Assembly: GCA_963575745.1 (NCBI GenBank)
Contig: CAUYUJ010016148.1
Span: forward strand, 148,018-188,017
Source of the DNA: Prorocentrum cordatum
Taxonomy: Eukaryota > Sar > Dinophyceae > Prorocentrales > Prorocentraceae
Direction of reading: 5' to 3'
DNA: 40,000 nt
The notes under the pieces were generated by a model, which saw only the letters and a list, made by a program, of their open reading frames with translations, was not told the origin of the DNA and searched no databases. Positions 9,986-18,949 of this stretch are shown one piece after another. The translations under genes and the position numbers were made by a program. The stretch's first letter is position 1. Every line of letters starts with the position of its first letter.

Positions 9986-10142
9986 TCATTATTCTTTTGT
10001 TTGTTCTTCTTCTTCTCTTCTTCTTCTTCTTCTTCTTGTTCTCCTGTATAGACGGCCGCGGCAGCGGTGGCGGCGACGGCGAGGTCGACGCTGGAGGCGC
10101 CAACGGGGGGATCGGTGGCGGCGACGCCAGCGACGGAAAGGG

Positions 10143-10192
10143 GGAGGAGGAGGAGGAGGAGGAGGAGGAGGAGGAGGAGGAGGAGGGGGAGC
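10143..10192. repeat. GGA microsatellite
   Basis: A (GGA)n run. A second lies at about 10678-10723, just before the spliced-leader relict. Confidence 0.95.
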
Positions 10193-10514
10193 TGGGGGGA
10201 GCCCCACCCAGGGAGGCCCAGGAGTGCCCCAGGAGGGCCCCAGGAAGTGCCCGCAGGGTCGCCCCAGAGGGGGCCCAGGATCCTCTAGACATGTGGGTGT
10301 GGCTCCTCGCCGGCGTGGCTTCTGGTGCGGGGCCGCGTGGGTCCCCCGGTCGCGGAACGCAATGCGATCGCAGCGGCTTGCCCGCTTGGCTTTAGACCCC
10401 CGCGTTCCCCCACAGCAGCGCACCCGAAGCCACCCTTTCCCAAGGTCACTCTTGCAGATGGTTGTTCTGGGAGGGAGGGTGAGGAGGGGTTCAGAGTGCT
10501 TTGATGTTTGCGGC

Positions 10515-10735
10515 GAATCACCACCGCCCCCTGCCTTTTGGAAACGCCCCTGCGGCCACACGTGGGGCCGAAGTCTGGCCAAGCTATTGGACCATGTGTT
10601 CCCCCATGCACTGTGGAACCCCTTGGGGGAACACAGACTGGGCAGAGGAAGAGAATGGAGGAGGAGAGAGGGAGGGGGAGGAGGAGGAGGAGGAGGAGGA
10701 GGAGGAGGAGGAGGAGGAGGAGGAAGAAGAGTACC
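10515..10735 (+). repeat. Interspersed repeat segment (GGAACAC family), unit 3
   Basis: The same motif order as 795-1010 and 5675-5879, with the longest GGA tail of the three. Confidence 0.7.
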
Positions 10736-10756
10736 TCGTAGGAACTTTGGCTCAAG
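10736..10756 (+). other. Relict dinoflagellate spliced leader, copy 3
   Basis: Identical to the relicts of copies 1 and 2, again 91 bp before the start codon. Confidence 0.8.
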
Positions 10757-10847
10757 CTCCCTCAGGCCATCCTTCTTCAAGAGCCCGCGCACGCGCGTCC
10801 CCTAACTGCTCGCGTGGGATATCCACATACACGCGCTTCGATTCACG

Positions 10848-12098
10848 ATGGAGGACATGGCATTGCACAAAGCGCCGATGGAGGACGCGCCGACGTCGCC
10901 GTCGGAGCTGAACCTCCCGTTTGTCAACATCCCGAAGATCCAGGGGTCTTTGCCACCGCCGATGCCCGACGGCCCATCCATCATGACCGATTTCGAGATC
11001 CCATCGGAGGGGACCGCTTCCATGGTGCCTGCGGTCGACGTTTGTGCGGCCTGGGCGGGGAAGGAGAAGCACGCGGTCAACGACGCTGAGGTGAAGGAGG
11101 AGTGCCTGGCCGACACGAAGGAGGAGTGGGCACTGGGCGACGCCAGCACAGCGCAGGACGAGGCGAATTGTGACGTGAGCAAGGGTGGCTCGACGCCAGA
11201 ATATACGAGTTCAACTTATGACGTCGAGAATCCGCATGCGGCCGGGGAGCAGGAGGAAGTTGCACTGCGCGACGCCAGCAAGCAGAGCGAGAATGCGGGT
11301 GATGCCAGCAAGGCCAGCTCGAAAGAATATCGTATAAGCCGCAAGCCGTGGCGCTTGATCTCAAACCGACGCAGGACAACGAAAAAGTGGCACCACGGGA
11401 AGACGTCGCTGCACAAGGCTGCCTGGTATGCTGAGTGCATCACTTGCGGCTTGTTCTCCGCCGCATGTCTTGTTATGCTCTGCCTGTGGGCACGTCACGT
11501 GAACGAGGAATCGTTTGTGAACACCTTCTTTGTGACCGCGATAGCGGCAATGACATACTTCGCGAAGTCGTGCCACATGGGGGACATGGTCATAAAGGGA
11601 GATTTGGTGCCCATCGCTCGCTACGTTGACTGGATCACCACAACTCCTCTGATGTTGTATGAGCTCTGCCACATAGCGCACGCTACCACACCCATGATAA
11701 TCATGGTCATCATGAGCGACTTACTGATGCTCGCCACGGGCATCATCGCGGCGTTGATGCCGTGGAAGCCGTACAAGCACCTCAAACATGTTTGGTTTGG
11801 GTTTTCATGTTTTTTCTATATCATGCTATTGGTGTCGCTTCAAGTTGACGTGGGGTACAAAGCAAGCAAGCAGATCGAGGTGGCCGCCAACCTCTTCAAG
11901 CAGCTCGAGATGCTCACTATCGTGGTTTGGTCGTTCTATCCGATCATCGTGGGCATTGGGCGTGCGCACCTGGGCCTCATCACGAAGCCCACCGAGGACA
12001 TCTGCCTGTGCATCCTGGACGTAGTAGCAAAGATTGGAATGGAGGGGATCATTGTAGGTTCCTGCTTCAACGGCTGCGTCGAGGCAGGGGCGCATTGA
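10848..12098 (+). CDS. Microbial (type 1) rhodopsin, copy 3
   Basis: A 416-residue rhodopsin with all the pump residues of copies 1 and 2, including D261, E272 and K395. It differs from copy 2 only by K59M in the N-terminal extension and N314H at the start of helix 5, on the predicted surface side. N314H is the only substitution in the seven-helix domain among the three copies. The start and upstream context (in-frame TAA, spliced-leader relict) are the same. It has no intron. Its 3' flank begins to differ from units 1 and 2 about 45 bp after the stop, so it may have a different 3' UTR and expression. Confidence 0.95.
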   Translation: MEDMALHKAPMEDAPTSPSELNLPFVNIPKIQGSLPPPMPDGPSIMTDFEIPSEGTASMVPAVDVCAAWAGKEKHAVNDAEVKEECLADTKEEWALGDASTAQDEANCDVSKGGSTPEYTSSTYDVENPHAAGEQEEVALRDASKQSENAGDASKASSKEYRISRKPWRLISNRRRTTKKWHHGKTSLHKAAWYAECITCGLFSAACLVMLCLWARHVNEESFVNTFFVTAIAAMTYFAKSCHMGDMVIKGDLVPIARYVDWITTTPLMLYELCHIAHATTPMIIMVIMSDLLMLATGIIAALMPWKPYKHLKHVWFGFSCFFYIMLLVSLQVDVGYKASKQIEVAANLFKQLEMLTIVVWSFYPIIVGIGRAHLGLITKPTEDICLCILDVVAKIGMEGIIVGSCFNGCVEAGAH

Positions 12099-13541
12099 GC
12101 GCGCTGTAGGATCTCTCCGCCGCTTGTCCAGGCTCATCCAGCGAACCAGCTGTGAGCCTCTGGCCGTTCTCTCTTGTGGCCGACGTCGTGCCGTGGGCTT
12201 TCCGTGGGCTTTCCCTGACGGCGCATCTCGATATCGCTCCTTCCCTCCCCTGCGGCGACCAGCGAGGGGGGCTGGCCCCGGTGGAGCCCCGTTCGCCCCT
12301 CCTCCTCCGCCCTGGCGAGCCGTTGCATCGCGGTGCTCCCCTCCCGTCATGTGGGGAGCCGACGCCCTGGCACGTGGACGGGGCACTCCGCCTCTCCTCG
12401 GCCTCTGTGCGCTCCAAGGTTTTTCCGACGCGAAGTGCGCGTCTGGAGGCCGCCCCTCACGCACTGGCACGGCCGTCAGCGATTATACGCTGTGCAGCCG
12501 CGCGGTTGTGCGGCAGTGGGCGACAATTCTTCTGTCGCAGTCTCTTCGCGCAGCGAGATCGTCGCTTTCGGTTTTGAGCGCCTCACTGGTTGGCTGGTCT
12601 AGCTCCTCAGGGTGCCGCGGGAGGGGGAAGGAGGGAACATGGTGTGGCACGCCGAGAGGGAGTGGCGAGGCTCCGCGCGAGAGCGTCCTGGCGGAGGGCG
12701 GGGGGTGGCCGCTTGTGGCATCAGCGGGGAAGCGACCCGTGTGCGAACCAGTGGGGCCGTCTCACGTTTTTTAGTCGGCAGGATTGTAAGAGAACGCCAA
12801 GGGCCACAAAGGTAGGTGGGTTCACCAATGATCATCACATGATGGCCAAGGGATGGGGAGAAGGGCGGGGGTTGAAGGATAGCAGGCGCGGCTGCTGTCT
12901 CGATGACAATCTTCCCCTGTAATTACGGCTTTGTGCCTTGGCCTGCCGGTCGGCGACGCATGCAATTCGCACCGTCCAGGACACGCCTGCGCGCCATCAC
13001 GTTGCTTCGGGGCTTGGCGCCTCGACGACTGCAGCCAGGCCGCACGGTGATCTCTTGGTCCACATCCAGCGCCGACGGCACTGACCCTCTGGAAGGCAGG
13101 CGCGTAGCTTACTTGATGCGTGCATGTCGCCCGATCATCGAGCTGAGCCACGTCGGTCTCCTGGGCGTTGCTCGTAGCATGCAGCAGCGTCGTGAGGCTC
13201 GGATCGCCTGTTCCCGTGCACCTTCGTAGCAGCTGCGAATTTCTCCGCATGACGGGCGTGGCGAGATGCCTCGTGTCGAGCGCGATCTCGACTTGTTCAG
13301 TACAGCCACGGAGGGGCTCTGGTTTTCGGGCCGGTCCTTACATCGAGATCGAGGAACCTATTCTACACGGTTCGCACGAAAAGAGGCCCCCGACCGCACT
13401 CGCGGTCAGGCGAGCGAGAGGTACATCATGCCTCTCTCACTTATCCCTCTCTCTCTCCCTCTCCCTCTCTCTCATTATTTCGCTCTCTCTCTCTCTCTCT
13501 CTTTCTCTATTTCTCTCTCTCTCTCTCTCACTCTGCGTTAT
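12099..13541. other. 3' flank of rhodopsin unit 3, diverged, no gene recognised
   Basis: Homologous to 2376-3862 but with many more substitutions and indels from about 12140 to 12570 than units 1 and 2 show between themselves. No protein domain or RNA gene is visible. A CT microsatellite fills 13445-13535. Confidence 0.6.
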
Positions 13542-13735
13542 GGCCGTCCTGGCGGTCTCTGGGGCCGCCTTGGGGCCGCCTCTGGGGCCCCTTGGGCTGT
13601 CTTGGGGTCCTCTTGGGCCGTCTTGCTGGCCTCTTGGAGGCCTCTTGGGCTGTCGTGGGGCGATCTTGGGGGCCTATGAGCCCCTTCTTGGAGCGCAGGG
13701 TGCCCGAAAAGGCGAAGACGCTAAACTCACAGAAA
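13542..13735. repeat. GGCCTCTTGGG-type repeat at array end
   Basis: CTTGG-type variants continuing from unit 3, ending in the A-rich core beginning GAAAAGGCGAAGACGCTAAA at about 13708. Confidence 0.85.
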
Positions 13736-14065
13736 TGCCAAAGAATTCTTCACGCTTCGCGTATCCCCACCAACCCATCTCTTCGCGCTCTCTCTCGCTT
13801 TTGTCCCTTCGTCGTTTCGCCCCCTCTCGCTTCGCTCGCGGTGCCGCGTAGCTGGTTCGGCGTAGCTGCCCCTCGCTTGTCTGCCCGACTTTGTGACGCC
13901 GCGCGGGTGTCTGCTCGCGGTCGCGATCAAAAAAGTATCCCCACCAGCCCATTCAGAAGCCCTGCCCACGAAAGCTGACGGGAAAAGGGACGAAGGGACA
14001 CATCTAATTAGGGAAACAACGCGAGCAACCAGGATGAACCGAGAGATCTCTGGGAGCAAGGGGGT
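13736..14065. other. Spacer with a short direct repeat, no gene recognised
   Basis: Unassigned sequence with a CGTATCCCCACCAACCCAT-like motif at about 13758 and again at about 13935 (GTATCCCCACCAGCCCAT). No domain is visible in any frame. Confidence 0.5.
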
Positions 14066-15185
14066 GGCCTTGGAAGGCCTCTTCGGGCCATCCCTGGGGG
14101 CCGCGTGGGGGCGACGGAAGAGGAGAAGGAGGAATAGGAGGAGGAGGAGGAGGAGGAGGAGGAGGAGGCCTCTTGGGCGCCTCTTGGGGCACTCTTGGGG
14201 TCTCCTGGGGGCTTCCTGGGGGCCTCTTGGAGGGCTTTTTGGGGGGCCTTTGGGAGCTTCTTGGGGGCCTCTTTGGCCGTCTTAGGGCGTTCCTGGCTTG
14301 TCTGACGCGGTCGGAAGCCGTCTTGGGGGCCTGTCTGGGTCGTCTTTGGGCCCTCTTGGACATTTCAGGGGTTCTTAGAGGCCATCTTGGGCGTCTTGGA
14401 GGCCTCTTAGGCCGTTTCTGGGCCCTCTTGGGGCCGCTTTTGGGGCCTTTTGGGCTGTCATGGGGCCATCTTGGAGGCCTCTTGGGCGATCTTGGGGGCC
14501 TCTTGCGCCGTCTAAGAAGCAAATGCCAAACTCTGTCAAAAACCTCAGGGGAAGCACGTTTGGCCTCTTCGTGCCGTTCTGGAAGACCTCCTGGGCGCCT
14601 TTTGGGCCGTCTTGGAGGCATCTTGGGGGCCTCTTGGGCCGTCTTGCGCCATCTTGAGGCCATCTTAGGCTGTCTTGGGTGCATCTTGGGCCGTCTTGGA
14701 GGCATCTTGGGCCGGGAGGTAGTTTTGGCAGTCTTGGAGGCCTTTGGGGCCGCCTTGGGGCCGTCTTGGGGGCCTTTGGGGCCGTCATGGGGCCATTTTG
14801 GAGGCCTCGTGGGCGATCTTGAGGGCTTCTTGGGCCGTCTTGAGCCGTCGGAATTCCGAGAAGAATCACATGTCACAATCTGTCAGAAACTATTGGGAAA
14901 TCAATGATTTTGGCCTCGTCGGGCCCTCCTGGCGAACCTCTTGGAGGCCTCTTGGGCAGTCTTGGAGACCTCTTGGGGGCTTCTTGGGCCGTCTTAGGCC
15001 ATCTGGAGGCCATCTCAGGCCGTCGTGGTTGCATTTTGGGCCGTGTTGGAGGCATCTTGGGGTCATCTTAGCCGTCTTGGAGGCCATGTTGGGCGTCTTG
15101 GAGGCCTTTGGGGTCGTCTTGGGGCCCTCTTGGGGCCCTCTTGGGAGCCCTGGAAGACCTCTTGGGATCATTTTGAAGGCCATCG
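14066..15185. repeat. Long GGCCTCTTGGG-type repeat
   Basis: The longest block of CTTGG-type variants in the window. It holds a (GGA)n run at about 14130-14168 and two A-rich cores at about 14508-14560 and 14858-14925. The 290-residue minus-strand frame is built of RRPK and PQDGP variants and reflects low base complexity, not a gene. Confidence 0.9.
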
Positions 15186-15200
15186 ATCAAAGGAGGAGCG

Positions 15201-15438
15201 GGGATAACGTTCAGCCCCCCTCCAAAGAGGCCAAAATGGTGCCAAAACCTGAGTACAACCAATGATTTTGGCGGTGGGATAACGTTCACCCCCCCCCCAA
15301 AGAGGCCAAAATGGGGCTAAAACCTAAGTCAAACCAATGATTTTGGCGCCTAGAGGGCTGGTGGGATATTTTCCAGCATCCCTCCCCCCAAAGAGGCCAA
15401 CATGGAGCCCAAACCTAAGTAAAACAAATGAGTTTGGC
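15201..15438. repeat. Three-copy tandem repeat (75-87 bp unit)
   Basis: Units at about 15201-15273, 15276-15348 and 15363-15438. Each holds a C-rich run, AAAGAGGCCAAAATGG, AAACCTAAGT and AATGATTTTGGC. GCCAAAAT and ATTTTGGC form an inverted pair within the first two units. The end of the unit resembles the A-rich core of the CTTGG-type repeats. Confidence 0.85.
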
Positions 15439-15655
15439 TTCCTCGCCGAGGCCGTCCTGGACGCCCTGACACCTCGCGGGGGGGCCCGAAAAAGTCCAGG
15501 GGAGTGGTAAGGGGAGGGGTCAAGTTACCCCCTCCCCGCCCGCAAGCCGTCTCGCTCACTCCCACCCGCCCTCCCAACACATACGTAGCACCCGAGTCTG
15601 GCCCGAGCCTCAGCATCTTCAGCAGTCGTCTTGGGATGGGCAGCTACTGGGGGCC

Positions 15656-15736
15656 AATCCGCCGCCGCCGTCTCCGCCGCCGCCTCCGCCGCCGCCGCCG
15701 CCGCCGCCGCCGCTGCCCGCCGCCGCCGCCGCCTCC

Positions 15737-15777
<41 letters not shown>

Positions 15778-16037
15778 TGCCGCCGCCGCCGCCGCCGCCG
15801 CCGCTGCAGCCGCCGCCCCCCGCTGCCGAACCGCCGCCGCAGCCGCAGCCGCTGCCCGCCACCGCTGCCGCCTCCGCGCCGCAGCCGCCGCCGCCGCTGC
15901 CGCCGCCGCCTGCCGCCGCCGCCTGCCGCCGCCGCCGCCGCCGCCGCCGCCAGCCGCCGCCGCCGCCGCCACTCTGCCGCTACCGCCGCAGCCGCCGCAG
16001 CCGCCGCCGCCACCGCCGCCTCAGCCGCGCCGCCGCC

Positions 16038-16082
<45 letters not shown>

Positions 16083-16129
16083 CCCGCTGCCAAACCGCCG
16101 CGCCGCCGCCGCTGCCGCTGCGCCACCGC

Positions 16130-16161
<32 letters not shown>

Positions 16162-16250
16162 CCCCGCCGCCGCCGCCGCCGCCGCCGCCGCAGCCGCCGC
16201 AGCCGCCGCCACCGCCGCCGCAGCCGCCGCAGCCGCCGCCGCCGCCGCCT
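15656..16250. repeat. CCG trinucleotide tract, about 600 bp
   Basis: Almost uninterrupted GCC/CCG triplets with scattered interruptions (CTGCC, CAGCCG, CCAAA). Reading frames give poly-Pro, poly-Arg and poly-Ala on one strand and poly-Gly on the other. No unique protein is present. Confidence 0.95.
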
Positions 16251-16257
16251 CCAAGTG

Positions 16258-16388
16258 TACTCTGTATTGTTTTTTGACAAGGGTGTTGGGGGGGGGGGGG
16301 CCGCATCGGGTTGGCTGCGCATGTTCCGAATTTGGAGGCGGAGTGTGTTTTGTATTGTTTTTGTTACAAGGGATGGTGGGGGGAGTCG
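16258..16388. repeat. Imperfect direct repeat with poly-G
   Basis: TGTATTGTTTTTTGACAAGG at 16263 is followed by a poly-G run, and a similar TGTATTGTTTTTGTTACAAGG lies at 16351 followed by GGGGGG. The offset is about 88 bp. Confidence 0.6.
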
Positions 16389-16430
16389 GAAGAGGGAAGA
16401 GGAATCTCGTTAGACCACTTGTCGCCCAAA

Positions 16431-17430
16431 GGGCTGGTGGGATTATATTGACGAAGGACCCAACCATGTGCAGAGGTGAGTGACGCAGTTGTGGGCATCG
16501 TCCTCGGTGAACCTCTCTCTTTCTGGGGCCACGACGCGTGTAACCGGTGTGCCAAAATTCGCACGGGTGCGCCATGCGGACGCTGCCGCCGGAGCCGTCG
16601 GTGGAGCCCCATGTGAGGCCACGAAACGTGTGAGGGGTGCAACATGCAGGGTGGAACAGTGTGCGGGGGCTGCCACTGGGGCCTTCGACGGAGCACGCTA
16701 CGGGGCCATCGAACGTGCGAGAGGTGCGCCGAAATGAGGGTGGAACTGCGTGCGGACCTGCCACTGGGGCCTTCGGTAGACCACACCATGGGTTCACGAA
16801 ACGTGTGAGGGGTGCGCCGGAATGGGGGTGGAACTGCATGCGGACCCTGCCACTGGGGCCACGCAACGTGTGAGGGGTGCGCCGAAATGGGGTTGGAACT
16901 GCATGCGGACCCTGCTGCTGGGGCCTTCAGTGGAGCACCCTCCACGAAACGTGTGAGGGGTGCGCCAACATAGCAGTAGAGTCTCATGCGGACCCTGCCA
17001 CTGTGGCCTTCGGAGCGGCACAATTTGAGGCCACGAAACGTGTGAGGGTGCGCCGAAACGGGGTTGGAATTGCATGCGGACCCTGCCATTGGGGCCTTCG
17101 GTGGAGCACACTATGGGGCCACGAAGCGTGCGAGGGGTGCGCCGAAATGGAGGTGGATCTGCATGCGGACCCTGCCACTGGGGCCTTCGGTGGAGCACCC
17201 GGTGGAGCCACGCAACGTGTGAGGGGTGCGCCGAAATGGGGTTGGAACTGCATGCGGGTCCTGCCATTGGGGCCTTCGGCGGAGCTCCCTATGGGGCCAC
17301 GGAGCGTGTGAGGGGTGCGCCGAAACGGAGGCAGCGGGATGAGGAAGGGAGGCGGGGGAGGAGGAAGGAGGAGTGAGTGACGCGGGGCGCTGCCTCGTGA
17401 AAACGAAAACCCAACACCACAGGATGGCTG
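16431..17430. repeat. Minisatellite module, cluster 1 (about 89-bp unit)
   Basis: About nine units, most of 79-92 bp and one of about 67 bp. The landmarks are ACGTGTGAGGGGTGCGCCGA, CTGCATGCGGACCCTGCCAC and TGGGGCCTTCGGTGGAGC. The leader has GACGAAGGACCCAACC and GTGAGTGACGCAG. The trailer has a G/A-rich stretch, GCGGGGCGCTGCCTCGTGAA and CCCAACACCACAGGATGG. The unit length is not a multiple of three, so frames shift and long ORFs here are artefacts. Confidence 0.9.
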
Positions 17431-18395
17431 AGAATTATCCTGGCGAAGGACCCAATCATATGCACTTGTGAGTACCGCAATTGTAAATGTCTTCTTCGGC
17501 GAAGCTCCCTATGGCGCCACGATCTCTGCACTGGGTGGGGGGAACGCATGTGGGCGGTAACACTGGGGCCGTCGGTGGAGCTCCCTCTGGGGCCACGAAA
17601 CGCTGCACTGTGTGGGGGGGCGCATGCGGGCACCCCCACTGGGGCCTTCAGTGTAGCTCCCTCTGGGGCCATGAAACGCTGTACTTGGTGTGGCGGACGC
17701 GTGTGGGCATCCCCACTGGTGCCTTCGGTGGAGCTCCCTATGGGGCCACGAAGCGCTGCACTGAGTGTGGAGGGACTCATGCGGGCACCCCCCCACACTG
17801 GAGCCTTCGGTGCAACTCCCTGTGGGGCCACGCAGCGCTGCTGTACTGGGAGTGGCGGGCGCATGCGGGCACCCCTACAGGGGCCTTCGGTGCAGCTCCA
17901 TATGGGACCACGAAACGCTGTACTGTGTGCGGCGGGCGCATGCGGGCACCCCCATTGGGGCCTTCGGTTCCCTATGGGGCCACGAAGCGCTGCACCTTCG
18001 GTGGAGCTTCCTTTGAGGCCACGAAACGCTGTACTGGGTTGGGGGGGCGCATGCTGACACCCCCACTGGGGCCTTCGGTGGGGCTCCCCATGGGCCCACG
18101 AAACGCTGTACTGGGTGTGGGGGGGCGCATGCGGGCACCCTCACTGGGGCCCTCGGTGGAGCTCCCTATGGGGCCACGAAGCGCTGTACTGGGAGGGGGG
18201 GCGCATGCGGGTCCTGCCATTGGAGCCTTCGGCGGAGCTCCCTATCTGGCCACGAAGCGTGTGAGGGGTGTGCCACAGTGAGGGGGGTGACGAGAGGAGG
18301 GAGAAGGGGGGGAAGAGGAGGAGAGAGGAGGAACGCGGAGACCGTCTCTTCAAATCGAGGACCCAACACCACAGGATGGGTGAGAACAATCGAGG
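17431..18395. repeat. Minisatellite module, cluster 2 (about 77-bp unit)
   Basis: About ten units of 72-83 bp with CGCATGCGGGCACCCCCACT, GGGGCCTTCGGTGGAGCTCC and GGGGCCACGAAACGCTG. The leader (GGCGAAGGACCCAATC, GTGAGTACCGCAA) and the trailer (GGAACGCGGAGACCGTCTC, ACCCAACACCACAGGATGG) match those of clusters 1 and 3. Confidence 0.9.
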
Positions 18396-18411
18396 ATGTT
18401 TTGTGGGGGGG

Positions 18412-18895
18412 GGATGTCCTCTTGGAGCCCTCTTGGGGCGTCTAAGGGACTTTAGGCCTTCAGAGGCCGTCTTGGGCCCTCCCTGGGCAGTCGTGGGTCC
18501 CTCTTTGGGCGCGTTATGGCTGTCTTGGAAGTATCTTAGGCCGTCTCGGGGGGCTCTTGGGCTGTCTTGGGGCCCCCTTGGGCCGTCTTGGAGCGATCTT
18601 GGGGGCATGTGGGCCCGTCTTGGACGTCGGGTGCCCGAAACGGCAACAAAGCTAAGCTCATATAACATTCTAAGGATATCAAGGATGTTGGTTTCCTGGA
18701 GGTCCTCTTGGAACCTTCTTCGGGCGTCTGAGGGGCCTCTTGTGCCGTCTGGGGACGTCTTGGGACGTCTTGGGGCCACCTCGTCTGTCTTAGAGGCTTC
18801 GTGGGATCGTCTTTATGGCCATCTTGGGTCATCTGAGCCGTCTTGGAATCATGTTCGCGGCCATATCATGCCATCTTGGTCCAGGCGCCGTCTTG
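18412..18895. repeat. GGCCTCTTGGG-type repeat
   Basis: CTTGG-type variants with an A-rich core at about 18640-18700 (CAACAAAGCTAAGCTCATAT, then ATCAAGGATGTTGG). It lies between minisatellite clusters 2 and 3. Confidence 0.88.
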
Positions 18896-18949
18896 GGTTG
18901 GAAAGACCTATGACCTGGAGGTTTTCCGGGTGGCCGGCGGGTTGGGCCG

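Larger units (their letters stand above)
9707..13660 (+). repeat. Tandem array unit 3, 3'-deleted
   Basis: The third unit has the same start as units 1 and 2. Relative to unit 1 it lacks about 785 bp (equivalent to about 3863-4647) across a CT tract at about 13535. It then rejoins the unit at ATGGCCGTCCTGGCGGTCTC. Homology ends at about 13660, where the GAC array should begin, so the array ends here. Confidence 0.88.

Noticed and set aside
14004-14876. 290-codon minus-strand frame rich in Pro, Arg and Lys
   Set aside because: It is the antisense of CTTGG-type repeats. All blocks of that repeat give similar frames; there is no domain and no constant unit.
15253-15440. ATTTTGGC motifs as spliced-leader relicts
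   Set aside because: They share only the ATTTTGGC string with the leader. The following bases are G or TTCC rather than TCAAG, and the motif belongs to a local tandem repeat.
15504-16413. Frames of about 260 codons across the CCG tract
   Set aside because: Poly-Pro, poly-Arg, poly-Ala or poly-Gly from a triplet repeat; stops are absent for compositional reasons.
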